Below, piece after piece: positions 33,918 to 43,620 of a stretch of DNA of 64,000 bases. A model generated the notes under the pieces. The model was not told the DNA's origin, did not search any database, and saw only the letters and a program-made list of their open reading frames with translations. The DNA is from Natranaerovirga hydrolytica (GTDB lineage Bacteria > Bacillota > Clostridia > Lachnospirales > DSM-24629). The translations under genes and the position numbers were made by a program. Every line of letters starts with the position of its first letter. The first letter of the stretch is position 1. The stretch is taken from assembly GCF_004339095.1 (NCBI RefSeq), contig NZ_SMGQ01000016.1, positions 62,001 to 126,000 on the forward strand, in the 5' to 3' direction.

Positions 33918-33936
33918 CGTGTTTTATCAAAACACG
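33918..33936 (+). promoter_or_regulatory. Perfect hairpin inside defence operon
   Basis: CGTGTTTT, a 3-nt loop and AAAACACG form a perfect stem in the 39-bp gap between the DUF4007 and ATPase genes. It may tune the stoichiometry of the two halves of the operon through mRNA processing or partial termination. Confidence 0.5.
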
Positions 33937-33950
33937 AAGGAGAGTAGCAT

Positions 33951-36900
33951 ATGAAGCAGCTTATTAATATAGCTAAAGGATTTCAAACCTCTGTTAATAT
34001 AGCCTATGACTTAAATAATGATGAAAAGATTCGGGAATTTATTCCTACAATGTCATCATTGGATGTGATTGAGGATGTCCTGCTGTCTACGACTGTAACC
34101 TCAACTCAACGGGCAAGGATTCTTATAGGGGCATATGGCAGAGGAAAATCTCATATAATCTTAGTTTTAATGTCGCTTTTGTTCAAAAAGGATAAGAGCT
34201 TATTTAACGCACTTTTCAAAAAAATGCAGGCCAATAATCCTTCTCTTTATGATTTTGCGATGGAGTATCTAAACAGCAAACAGATGATACTGCCTATTGT
34301 TGTGCGTGGAAGTAGCACAAGCCTTACTCAATCCTTTTTAAGTGCCTTGCAGCAAGCACTCAGTGAAGAAGGGCTTGCAGACCTTATGCCCGAAACACAT
34401 TTTAAGGCGGCAGTTAACCAAATAAAAAATTGGCGGGAGAAGTATCCCGATACATATAAAAACCTCACTAAAGCCATTAGCAAGCCTGTGGACGATTTTA
34501 TTCTTGCTTTAGACGAATATGATGTAAATACTTATGAGGAGTTTTTACAGCTTTATCCCAACCTAACATCTGGTAGTACGTTTAATCCTTTCCTCGGCTT
34601 TGATATTGTTGAACTGTACGCGAATATTACTGTTAAAATCAAGGATAAGGGGTTTAGCGGCGTTTATGTTATATATGATGAATTTAGCAAGTATCTCGAA
34701 TCCAGCATTGCTACGGCAACGAATAGCGATATCAAATTATTACAGGATTTTGCGGAAAAGTGTGATCGAAGTGGCTCTACGCAAATGCATCTTATGCTCA
34801 TCAGTCACAAGGATATTGCAAACTACATTGATGGTAATCTTCCTAAAGACAAGGTGGATGGCTGGCGTGGTGTTTCAGGACGGTTTAAGCATGTCAATCT
34901 TCATAACAATTATTCGCAGATGTATGAAATCATTGCGGCAGTTATCCACAAGGATTCAAAGTACTGGGACAATTTCCGTAATGCTAATCAACAGCGTTTT
35001 GATGATTTAAAATATCGATTTACTAAGAATGGTTTGCTTGATAAACAAAATCAAGAGGAAGTGAATACAGCGGTTGAGGGATGCTATCCCCTCCATCCAA
35101 TCTCCACTTTCATTTTGCCCCGTCTTTCAGAAAAAGTAGCGCAAAATGAGCGCACCCTGTTCACATTTCTTTCTGTAGACGATAAATTTACTCTTTCGGC
35201 GTTTCTCAAAACACAGGCAGATGAATTTTCTTTGCTTACGCCGGACCTTATTTATGACTATTTTGAGCCATTGTTTCGCAAAGAATCTTATACCAGTGAA
35301 GTTCACAAAATGTATAAGTTGACAGCAAGTGTTTTGCGGAAGGTAGAGGGTAAATCACTCCACGCTAAGATCATCAAGACGATTGCACTTATTTACCTTG
35401 TGGAGCAATTTGAGAAGCTCTCCCCGATTGTAGATGTAATTGTAGATGTGTTTCGGAACATCGTTGACGACCACAAGGAAATTGATTTTGCTTTGAAAGA
35501 ATTGATTGATAAGGAGTGTGTAGTCTATCTCAAGAGGAGTAATAACTACTTAAAAATCAAGGAATCCAGCGGCATCGACATTCGTGAGGAAATTGCGAAA
35601 TATAAAGCACAGAGACTTGCCAATATAAAGGCGACAACTATTCTCAACGAATCAGCTTTTAATAGTTTTATGTATCCGACTGCTTATAATGATGATAATG
35701 ATATAATCCGCTATTTTGACTTTAAGTTTATTGATAGTTCAGATTTTCTCGCGGTGTCTAATTGGGAAAAGTTTATCTCTGACAGCAAAGCGGATGGCGC
35801 AGTATATGCAATTATACCTAAAAGCCAGATGGAAATTGAGATGCTTCAGCAAACAATTCTTGCTGACGAAAAACCGCATAGTCGTATAGTCTTTATCTTA
35901 CCTAAACAGTTTGTTGATATCCAAGAAGACGCTCTTGATTATGCAGCAGTTATAGCTTTAAAAGATGAAGCCGCCAATTCAGAGGATGAAATTCTCAATG
36001 ACGAGTATGCCATTTATGTTGAGGATTTGTCAGAAGTTGTGGGAAGCTTTATTAATGCTTATGCCCGTCCTGAAAGCGGAAGTGCTTATTATTACTACAA
36101 TGGCGAACAGAAAAGATTCAGAAGAAAGGCGCAGCTTACAAATTTATTATCGGAAATCTGCACTGCTGTATTTTATAGGACTCCCATTATTAACAATGAA
36201 TCAGTTAATAAAAATGAGCTGCCGACTGTTGCCATTAACAGCCGTACCAAAATCTTAGCTGGTCTGTTAGCAAATGAATTGGCCCCTAATATCGGGTTAA
36301 CTGGTACAGGCCAAGATGTTTCCATTATGCGAAGCACGTTGATACAAACAGGTGTGATTGTCAACGCAGACACAGATCCTAAAATCCAGTTGGAAACCTC
36401 CAACGAGCGGATGCGTGACATGCTCGCAGAAATCAGAACTTTTTTTGTAGATAAAGCCGCAAAAAAGGGCGGTGCAAATTTTCAAATACTTTATGACAAA
36501 CTTACCTCATATGAGGATGGCTTTGGACTAAAATACGGGGTTATACCTATTTACGTTGCTGTGGTTTTACACTTGTGCAAGAAAAACCTTGTTATTATCT
36601 ATCGTGGCAATGAGGTTAAAATAACGCCGGAATTGTTGAATGATATTAATGAAACACCTAAGGAATATTCCGTTATCCTTGAGGATTGGAATGAGGAAAA
36701 GGCAAACTATATGTCTCAGCTTGAAGAAGTATTTTCGGAGTTTGTCACTGAACGGGAAAAAGCCTATAACAGCTTTACATATCTTCTGCTTGCTATGAAT
36801 CGCTGGTATCTGTCCTTGCCTAAGTATGCTAAGGAAGCGACCATAAAATATGGATCAGATGGAAAATCTGAGAAAATAAATGCTGCAAGGAGAAAGTTCA

Positions 36901-37574
36901 TCAGCAGCCTGAAGCAGTTAGATATAAACCCTAGAGAATTTTTGTTTGAGAGAGTCTTTGAAATTTTTGGTGTAAATGAAATTTCGGCCAACATTGTTCC
37001 CGTTATCCGTGATACAAAAAAAGAATACGACCATGCTGTGAAGAACCTAATTGTAGCGTTGACAGCATTGGTGAAAGGTATATTTTCCAAAAGCAACTCT
37101 CATGGAAGCTTTACGTCTATTATCAAGGACTGGTATGAATCTCTGAATGATAGAACGCGGCAATCATTATTTTCAGGCAACGAAAATAAGATTCTCGAAT
37201 TAATGGCAAATATCACAAACGATGAGAGCTCATTTATTCAGCGATTAGCAAAGGCAGTTACCTCTCTGCGGATTGATGATTGGAATAGCGACACCATGGA
37301 TGTGTTTTTGCGTGACATACAGAATTTTAAAAAGACAGTTGAAGATTTCAATGCTCGAAAAGAAACAAGAGCAGCTGGATCAACCTCCTATGAAATTATC
37401 TTTACTGGCGCTAACGGAGAAAAGATTCCCAAACGTTTTGATAAGACTGAATACAGCAACCGAGCAAAATTGTTGCTAAATGAAATGTCTTCCCACCTCG
37501 ATGAATATGGACAGTCCATTACCGAACAGGAAAAACGACAAGTGTTGATAGAACTGCTAGAGAAATTGTGCTAA
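33951..37574 (+). CDS. Large BrxC/PglY-like P-loop ATPase
   Basis: This 1207-residue ATPase has Walker A GAYGRGKSH at 60-68 and a Walker B-type VYVIYDEFSKYLE near 239-250, followed by a SHKD sensor region. The RGKSH form and overall length match BREX BrxC/PglY proteins, which bind the pglZ/brx machinery. No pglZ or brxL is nearby, so the module has been recruited into a sulfur-based system. It starts behind GAAGGAG and is followed 1 bp later by the cysteine desulfurase gene. Confidence 0.8.
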   Translation: MKQLINIAKGFQTSVNIAYDLNNDEKIREFIPTMSSLDVIEDVLLSTTVTSTQRARILIGAYGRGKSHIILVLMSLLFKKDKSLFNALFKKMQANNPSLYDFAMEYLNSKQMILPIVVRGSSTSLTQSFLSALQQALSEEGLADLMPETHFKAAVNQIKNWREKYPDTYKNLTKAISKPVDDFILALDEYDVNTYEEFLQLYPNLTSGSTFNPFLGFDIVELYANITVKIKDKGFSGVYVIYDEFSKYLESSIATATNSDIKLLQDFAEKCDRSGSTQMHLMLISHKDIANYIDGNLPKDKVDGWRGVSGRFKHVNLHNNYSQMYEIIAAVIHKDSKYWDNFRNANQQRFDDLKYRFTKNGLLDKQNQEEVNTAVEGCYPLHPISTFILPRLSEKVAQNERTLFTFLSVDDKFTLSAFLKTQADEFSLLTPDLIYDYFEPLFRKESYTSEVHKMYKLTASVLRKVEGKSLHAKIIKTIALIYLVEQFEKLSPIVDVIVDVFRNIVDDHKEIDFALKELIDKECVVYLKRSNNYLKIKESSGIDIREEIAKYKAQRLANIKATTILNESAFNSFMYPTAYNDDNDIIRYFDFKFIDSSDFLAVSNWEKFISDSKADGAVYAIIPKSQMEIEMLQQTILADEKPHSRIVFILPKQFVDIQEDALDYAAVIALKDEAANSEDEILNDEYAIYVEDLSEVVGSFINAYARPESGSAYYYYNGEQKRFRRKAQLTNLLSEICTAVFYRTPIINNESVNKNELPTVAINSRTKILAGLLANELAPNIGLTGTGQDVSIMRSTLIQTGVIVNADTDPKIQLETSNERMRDMLAEIRTFFVDKAAKKGGANFQILYDKLTSYEDGFGLKYGVIPIYVAVVLHLCKKNLVIIYRGNEVKITPELLNDINETPKEYSVILEDWNEEKANYMSQLEEVFSEFVTEREKAYNSFTYLLLAMNRWYLSLPKYAKEATIKYGSDGKSEKINAARRKFISSLKQLDINPREFLFERVFEIFGVNEISANIVPVIRDTKKEYDHAVKNLIVALTALVKGIFSKSNSHGSFTSIIKDWYESLNDRTRQSLFSGNENKILELMANITNDESSFIQRLAKAVTSLRIDDWNSDTMDVFLRDIQNFKKTVEDFNARKETRAAGSTSYEIIFTGANGEKIPKRFDKTEYSNRAKLLLNEMSSHLDEYGQSITEQEKRQVLIELLEKLC

Positions 37575-38747
37575 ATGGAGGTGATAGATGTGAATAATAC
37601 AGCTTATTTTGATAACGCCGCAACGACATTTCCAAAACCGGAGGAAGTCTATCGTTTTATGGACAGTTTTTATCGCGAGTGCGGTGTAAATGTTGGCCGC
37701 GGACAGCACAAGCTAGCGTCACAGGCAGCGGCTATGGTTGCTGAAACACGTCAACTATTGCTTGATCTGAATCACTGCCCCAATAGAATGGTAGTATTTA
37801 CTCCGTCTGCAACAGAAGCCTTGAATATCATCCTTAATGGCATCATTTTAAAAGATGGATTGAATATATACATCTCACCTTTTGAGCATAATGCAGTAAC
37901 AAGGGTCGTAAATCATTTGAAGCAGGCGTTTACACTAAAAGTATATGAGCTTGCCTTTGATAAATCCTCTTTTACCTATGACATTGAAAAAATCGGGTAT
38001 CAATTTGCTGAGTGCAAACCAGATGTAGTTATCACTAGCCACGCAAGTAATGTATGTGGTGTGCTTGCCCCGATAACGGAAATCTGTGCATTATCAAAGT
38101 CACATGGAGCAAAAAATGTTATTGATATGTGCCAAACAATGGGGCTTATAGATACTAACCTTAATAATGAGAATATTGACTATGCAGTATTTGCAGCCCA
38201 TAAAACTCTTTATGGTTCATTAGGATTAGGTGGATTCATCTGTAAGGAAAATGCAAGACCTGAACCGTTATTGTATGGCGGTACGGGTATCGATTCTGCT
38301 AATCCGTTATTGCCTGATACGTTGCCTGAACGTTATGAGGTGGGAAGTCCGAATGTTCCGGCCATTGCAGGATTAAATGCCGCTTTGAAATGGATAAGCA
38401 CACAAGGGATTCAGGCAATCTATGAAAAGGAACAGTCAAATTATCGACATTTGGTTAATTTACTTCAAAAGTATGACAATATAAGAATTGTAGCGCCGGT
38501 ACACACCGACGCAAGTATCGGTGTAGTTTCCTGCGTGTTTGACGGTTATGGAAGTGACAACATAGGACAAATATTAAGTGATAGGAACATTGCTGTGCGG
38601 ACAGGTTTGCATTGTGCACCCTCTGCCCATCGTTTTTTAGGTACATTCTCCGCTGGAACTGTTCGATTTAGTGTTGGATATTTCAATACTGACGAAGAGT
38701 TTATGTTGTTAGAAGAAGCATTAAACTACATACACGAGAATTCGTGA
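37575..38747 (+). CDS. Cysteine desulfurase (DndA/SufS-like)
   Basis: This 390-residue PLP enzyme releases sulfur from cysteine. Features are DNAATTFPKP, the PLP-lysine motif AAHK with Lys210, and the active-site Cys347 in RTGLHCAPSAHRFLG. The usual aspartate context VDGAQ is changed to IDMCQT. In Dnd-type systems DndA (or a recruited IscS/SufS) hands persulfide to DndC, and a dedicated copy in this operon fits that role. It is coupled to the ATPase gene (immediate start) and to the helicase gene (overlapping stop region). Confidence 0.88.
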   Translation: MEVIDVNNTAYFDNAATTFPKPEEVYRFMDSFYRECGVNVGRGQHKLASQAAAMVAETRQLLLDLNHCPNRMVVFTPSATEALNIILNGIILKDGLNIYISPFEHNAVTRVVNHLKQAFTLKVYELAFDKSSFTYDIEKIGYQFAECKPDVVITSHASNVCGVLAPITEICALSKSHGAKNVIDMCQTMGLIDTNLNNENIDYAVFAAHKTLYGSLGLGGFICKENARPEPLLYGGTGIDSANPLLPDTLPERYEVGSPNVPAIAGLNAALKWISTQGIQAIYEKEQSNYRHLVNLLQKYDNIRIVAPVHTDASIGVVSCVFDGYGSDNIGQILSDRNIAVRTGLHCAPSAHRFLGTFSAGTVRFSVGYFNTDEEFMLLEEALNYIHENS

Positions 38748-38761
38748 AAAAGGAGCCTGCT

Positions 38762-40960
38762 ATGAGTTTGCGAGAAGTGGAAATTAAACAGTCATACCGT
38801 ACATCAATAGATAACATACCAACGGATTTTTATATTCCGCTGCTTAGTCGCGCAATTTTGTACAAACGGGCAGTCGGCTTTTTTTCTTCTACTATTCTTA
38901 GCAAAATATCTACGGGTATATCCGATCTTGCCAACAAGGGTGGTACGATTCAAATTGTGGCCTCTCCCAAATTGTCAGAAGACGATATTGAAGCTATTCG
39001 CAAAGGCTATCAAATGCGTGACATAGTGTTGCGTAATGCAATTATTCGTGAAATGACTGAACCCCAAACACTTTTTGAGGAAAAACGTCTGAATCAACTT
39101 GCAAACCTTATTGCAGATGGTATATTAGATATAAAAATTGCTTTCACAGAAAACAACAATAACATTGGTATGTACCATGAAAAAATGGGATTGATTTCGG
39201 ACAATGAAGGAAACACCCTCGCATTTTCAGGCTCTATGAATGAATCATTGACTGCCGTATCCCTCAATTATGAATCAATCGATGTGTTTTGTTCATGGAA
39301 AAGCGATGAACAGCGTGAAAGAGTTCAGGACAAGCAGGCTGCCTTTTCTGCGATATGGAATAATAATGAGCCTAATATTATGGTATTGGAGTTCCCCGAA
39401 CTGACAGAAGAAATCATCCAACGATATAAAAGAGAGAAAGTTGAGCAATACGAAGATTTCGATGATGAGGCTGAAAATGAAATGCCTGAAATACTGCCTC
39501 TGAGAAGAACTGGAGCTATCATTCCAGCAGATGTTACGCTCCATTCATATCAAATAGAAGCTATTGATGAATGGGAACGGAACGGGTTTCGCGGAATATT
39601 TGATATGGCAACTGGCACAGGAAAAACATATACGGGACTTGGTGCGCTAGCTCGCTTATGTGCTACTGTAAATAATAAACTGGCTGCCATTATTGTCTGC
39701 CCCTATCAACACTTGGTTGAACAGTGGGTTGAAGATATTGAGAGGTTCAGTATTAAGCCAATCATTGGATACAGCGCTTCATCACAAAGAAACTGGTTGA
39801 AACGCTTGGAAATAGCTATTCGAGACCAGAAATTGAAAATCAAGGGCAGAGAGTTTTTCTGCTTTGTTTGTACAAATGCAACCTTTGCATCAGTTAAAGT
39901 TCAAGAGCTACTCGGAAAAGTCCATTCGGATGTATTGCTATTAGTTGATGAGGCGCATAATTTCGGAGCAGAACGCTTGAGCAAAATGATGTCCGAAAGA
40001 TACAGATACCGGCTTGCCCTATCGGCAACGATTGAACGGCACAATGACGAAGATGGTACAAATCGTCTGTATGACTATTTTGGCAAAAAGTGCATTGAGT
40101 ATCCACTTGAACGTGCCATTGACGAAAAGAAACTGACACGCTATAAATATCACCCCATAATCACAACGCTGAACAAAGGTGAAATGGCTGTTTATATTGA
40201 TTTGACCCTTCAAATGAGTAAATGCCTCGTAAAAGGAAAAGACGGAAAATATAGGCTGAATGAACGCGGCAAAAAGCTGGCATTGAAACGGGCAAGGCTT
40301 GTTGCTGGAATTGAAGATAAGCTGACAAAACTCGAAAAATATATTCAACCGTATTTAAACGACAATCATTTACTTATATATTGTGGTGCTACTACCCTTT
40401 TACAGGATAATCAAGATCGTACAGATACAACTGAGGATGATTTGCGCCAAATTGATGCCGTAACGGATTTGCTCGGGAATAAGCTAAACATGAAAGTTTC
40501 GCAGTTCACGTCAAAAGAAGATATAGAGGAACGAGAAATCCTCAAACGTGAATTTGCTGCCGGTGAAACATTGCAGGCTTTGATTGCAATCAAATGTCTT
40601 GACGAAGGAGTGAATATACCAGCGATAAGAACAGCTTTTATTTTGGCAAGCACCACTAACCCTAAAGAATACATACAAAGACGTGGACGCGTGCTTAGAT
40701 TATACAAAGAAAAAGATTACGCCGAAATTTACGACTTTCTTGCTTTACCCAGACCGCTTGACGAGGTTGCTTCCTTGACAGATGAAGAATTGCGACGGGA
40801 ATTGAGCCTCGTGCAAAATGAACTTGCTCGTGCTATTGAATTTGCGCAAATTGCAATGAATATGGGTGAAGCTGAGCAAGTCATTGATGAGATAAAAGCA
40901 GCTTATTCAATTAACGATTACAAATTGGAATTTGAGGAGGATTACAGCTATGTCGAATAA
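38762..40960 (+). CDS. PLD-nuclease/SF2 helicase fusion
   Basis: The protein has about 732 residues. Residues 1-220 have a phospholipase D-like nuclease fold with a YHEKMGLISD HxK motif and GSMNES. Residues 260-680 form an SF2 helicase: DMATGTGKTYTGL (motif I), LLVDEAHNF (II), LALSATI (III), and the C-terminal QRRGRVLRLY (VI). The combination suggests unwinding with cleavage of target DNA. An in-frame GTG at 38744 overlaps the previous stop, but ATG 38762 has the properly spaced AAAGGAG. Confidence 0.87.
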   Translation: MSLREVEIKQSYRTSIDNIPTDFYIPLLSRAILYKRAVGFFSSTILSKISTGISDLANKGGTIQIVASPKLSEDDIEAIRKGYQMRDIVLRNAIIREMTEPQTLFEEKRLNQLANLIADGILDIKIAFTENNNNIGMYHEKMGLISDNEGNTLAFSGSMNESLTAVSLNYESIDVFCSWKSDEQRERVQDKQAAFSAIWNNNEPNIMVLEFPELTEEIIQRYKREKVEQYEDFDDEAENEMPEILPLRRTGAIIPADVTLHSYQIEAIDEWERNGFRGIFDMATGTGKTYTGLGALARLCATVNNKLAAIIVCPYQHLVEQWVEDIERFSIKPIIGYSASSQRNWLKRLEIAIRDQKLKIKGREFFCFVCTNATFASVKVQELLGKVHSDVLLLVDEAHNFGAERLSKMMSERYRYRLALSATIERHNDEDGTNRLYDYFGKKCIEYPLERAIDEKKLTRYKYHPIITTLNKGEMAVYIDLTLQMSKCLVKGKDGKYRLNERGKKLALKRARLVAGIEDKLTKLEKYIQPYLNDNHLLIYCGATTLLQDNQDRTDTTEDDLRQIDAVTDLLGNKLNMKVSQFTSKEDIEEREILKREFAAGETLQALIAIKCLDEGVNIPAIRTAFILASTTNPKEYIQRRGRVLRLYKEKDYAEIYDFLALPRPLDEVASLTDEELRRELSLVQNELARAIEFAQIAMNMGEAEQVIDEIKAAYSINDYKLEFEEDYSYVE

Positions 40961-41135
40961 TGAAGGAGTTCAAATGGTGAATGGTGTCCCTGTGGATACC
41001 AGAAAAGCTGAAAGGATACTGGCTTGGCTTATCCGAAAAGAAGCTGAAAATGTCAGGACAAAAGTACGCTCTGATGTCCAGATGATAGCCGACATCCAAA
41101 AGCGCATCGAGGAGGAGGAAAAGCAATGCTACTGA
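40950..41135 (+). CDS. Small protein between helicase and DndD-like genes (61 aa)
   Basis: The ATG at 40950 follows GAGGAGG and overlaps the helicase end by 11 bp; the gene end overlaps the next ATG by 10 bp. The protein has a polar N-terminus, a helix ERILAWLIRKEAENV and an acidic/basic coil ending RIEEEEKQC. No family is recognised. The strict coupling on both sides suggests a structural partner of the DndD-like ATPase. Confidence 0.75.
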   Translation: MSNNEGVQMVNGVPVDTRKAERILAWLIRKEAENVRTKVRSDVQMIADIQKRIEEEEKQCY

Positions 41136-43081
41136 AATCGCTGAAATTAAAAGACTTTCGACAGTTCAAGGGCGAACAATTTATAACCTTTTCTGATGAC
41201 CCTGTGCAAAATGTTACGGTAATCATGGGCGATAACGGCACTGGAAAAACCACTCTTGCTCAGGCGTTCACTTGGTGCCTGTATGGGGATACCTCATTCA
41301 AAGATAAGATATTGCTATGCAAAGCGACTTCTTCTCAGATGTTGCCGGCGCAAACAGAAAAGGTGCGTGCAGAACTTACGCTAATACACAAGAATACGGA
41401 ATATACCATAATCAGTGAACAGAATTATAAGAAGACAGAGAAAATCGATAAACCTGTCGAGAGCGTCGGACAGCGTTCGTTTACTATCATGTTTAAACAG
41501 CATGGACAGCAAGAATATGTTAAGCCTTCTCAACTGGATGGTCGGTTGAAAGAGATTCTGCCTAAAGAGTTAGCAAGGTACTTCTTCTTTGATGGTGAGA
41601 ACATTAAAGCTATGGGTGATGAACTGAGTCAAGGCAAAGGTACCGAGTTCGCCAGAGCCGTCAAAAGTTTGCTTGGCCTTGATGCCTTTACTGCAGCTAT
41701 CGACCATTCGAAGAAGACAATAAACAGTTATAAGCCTGATTCCGGTGCCGATCTCAAAATTGAGCGATATAATCAACAAATTGAGGCGTTAGATAAAGAG
41801 ATAGAGAAAATTGAGAAACGTCTTGAAGATATTGCAAAAGAAGAAATCCCCGTAAGCGAGAAGATTGGCGAATTGCAAACATTGATTGACAAGAACAAGG
41901 CAAGCGAACAACTGGCCGCAAATAAGAAGAAGCTATTGGCACGACGTGAGTCATTAGTGGCTTCAAAATCAAGGAATATTGGCGAACTACTTTCTACTTT
42001 CAAACAGGCTCCAGCTTATTTTGCAAAGAAAATGATGAAGGACAGTTTACAACTGGTGCAAGATGCAGGGAAACTTGATAAAGCTGTTCCCTTTGTCAGG
42101 GATAAAACCATTAAGTGTTTACTTGAACGCAAACGCTGTATTTGCGGGACAGAACTGAGTATCGGTAGCGATGCTTATACAGAGCTTAATAATCTATTTA
42201 ATTTTGTGCCACCAAAATCAATTGGTGATTCAATAAATGATTTTAGAGACAAGTGCCGTGACAGAGTTCGCAGTTGTGAAACTATGTTTGGGTCTATTGA
42301 GGCAAAGTATGCTGATATCTGCTCTTTTGATAGTGACTATGCCGATGTTGAGCAAGAAATCATTGACATTGAAAATCAACTTCTTGGTTTAGATGATGTG
42401 GGCAAGCTGCAAGCTGACTTAATGCGCTATAAAACGCAACTTCGTAACCTGAACGACGAAAAAATCGGGCTGAATGGTGACAAACGCGTCAAGGAATCGG
42501 AGAAGCAACGTAAGGAGGGCGAACTCTCTGCTCTTGCTCTTAAAGATGATCACAATCGCCGCATTATGATTTATAAGGCATATGCGCAGTATATGTATGA
42601 TTCACTGCGATTGAAATACGCTGATGAAGAAGAAAAAGTGCGCAAAAAACTCGAAGAAACGGTAAATGAAATTTTTCACAGTATTCTTGGAGAAGGGTTC
42701 TCATTAAAGCTGAATAGTAAATATGATGTTGAGGTTGTTCTAAACGAAATAGGCGGTTCATCCGAAACATCCACGGCGCAGAATATATCTATCATCTTTG
42801 CATTCATTGCCGGTGTCATTCAAATGGCAAGAGATAGCCAAAACGAAGATGGTGGCTTATTAGTGTCAGAACCATACCCGCTTGTTATGGATGCGCCACT
42901 CTCCGCGTTCGACAAGACACGTATTCAAACTGTCTGCGACGTTCTGCCCAAAATTGCCGAGCAGGTTATTATCTTTATCAAAGATGCCGATGGTGAAATA
43001 GCCGAAGAACATCTCGGAAACCGAATTGGTTCTCGCTTATCGTTCAATGCAGTTAGTAAAGTCGAAACATACGTGTCATAA
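41126..43081 (+). CDS. DndD-like SMC-family ATPase
   Basis: The protein has 651 residues. It opens with a RecF/SMC head: LKLKDFRQFKGEQFITFS and Walker A GDNGTGKTTL. It also has the DndD-typical YFFFDGENIKAMG motif, a long central coiled coil with a RCICGTEL Cys pair (zinc-hook-like), and a C-terminal head with LVMDAPLSAFDKTR. DndD is an ATPase thought to support DNA nicking or backbone rearrangement during phosphorothioation. The coiled coil covers about residues 210-270 and 400-480. Confidence 0.87.
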   Translation: MLLKSLKLKDFRQFKGEQFITFSDDPVQNVTVIMGDNGTGKTTLAQAFTWCLYGDTSFKDKILLCKATSSQMLPAQTEKVRAELTLIHKNTEYTIISEQNYKKTEKIDKPVESVGQRSFTIMFKQHGQQEYVKPSQLDGRLKEILPKELARYFFFDGENIKAMGDELSQGKGTEFARAVKSLLGLDAFTAAIDHSKKTINSYKPDSGADLKIERYNQQIEALDKEIEKIEKRLEDIAKEEIPVSEKIGELQTLIDKNKASEQLAANKKKLLARRESLVASKSRNIGELLSTFKQAPAYFAKKMMKDSLQLVQDAGKLDKAVPFVRDKTIKCLLERKRCICGTELSIGSDAYTELNNLFNFVPPKSIGDSINDFRDKCRDRVRSCETMFGSIEAKYADICSFDSDYADVEQEIIDIENQLLGLDDVGKLQADLMRYKTQLRNLNDEKIGLNGDKRVKESEKQRKEGELSALALKDDHNRRIMIYKAYAQYMYDSLRLKYADEEEKVRKKLEETVNEIFHSILGEGFSLKLNSKYDVEVVLNEIGGSSETSTAQNISIIFAFIAGVIQMARDSQNEDGGLLVSEPYPLVMDAPLSAFDKTRIQTVCDVLPKIAEQVIIFIKDADGEIAEEHLGNRIGSRLSFNAVSKVETYVS

Positions 43082-43095
43082 GGGGGATGAGAAAA

Positions 43096-43620
43096 ATGTT
43101 GTTTCAAGGACAATACCGATTTTTCGGCACTCATGCCGATAGAGTCAAAAAACTTACGTCAGAATTTGATGCCAACAAGCACAAACTGTTTTCTACTGTT
43201 CACGAAGTGTTTCAGCTTGCGCCGATAGTGGGATTTTTGTACACAAGGAAAGCAGACTTAAACAAAGATATTCCAGGTGATATCAGCATTTTTGATGCAG
43301 AAATGTCGAGACATAAAGATATTTTCCAGTTTAACTACCATCTGATTATCTTGCTTGACGAAAAACATGAACCAAATTTTGAAACCCGAGTCGATAAGGC
43401 ATTTAGGTTTTACGGTACTGATAAAGCTGCTCCTGATGAGGAACTTTACGAGCAGTATGCTCGAGGTGGGGTCGATGTGCTATATGAAAAACTCATCGAA
43501 CCCTCAACATCGCCTGATGATTATACAAAGAACCTGTATGAGTTCATGGAAGATTTTGAATCTCGGTATGGTCAGAATACCGATGAAATACTAGATTTAT
43601 GTCAAATCGCAAGGGGTTAA
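43096..43620 (+). CDS. Unknown 174-aa protein of the defence operon
   Basis: An upstream ATG at 43087 is too close to the AAGGGGG site, so I chose the ATG at 43096. The protein is mostly helical: YRFFGTHADRVKKLTSEF, VFQLAPIVGFLYTRKADLN, FNYHLIILLDEKHEP and a long C-terminal helix. It occupies the place DndE holds in Dnd operons, but I see no clear DndE signature and do not assign it. The GTG of the sigma gene follows immediately after the stop. Confidence 0.72.
   Translation: MLFQGQYRFFGTHADRVKKLTSEFDANKHKLFSTVHEVFQLAPIVGFLYTRKADLNKDIPGDISIFDAEMSRHKDIFQFNYHLIILLDEKHEPNFETRVDKAFRFYGTDKAAPDEELYEQYARGGVDVLYEKLIEPSTSPDDYTKNLYEFMEDFESRYGQNTDEILDLCQIARG

Noticed and set aside
33951-37574. Complete BREX system
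   Set aside because: No PglZ, BrxL, methyltransferase or BrxA/B-like genes are present in the operon.
43096-43620. DndE assignment for the 174-aa protein
   Set aside because: The position fits, but the protein is too long and lacks any DndE pattern I can recognise.
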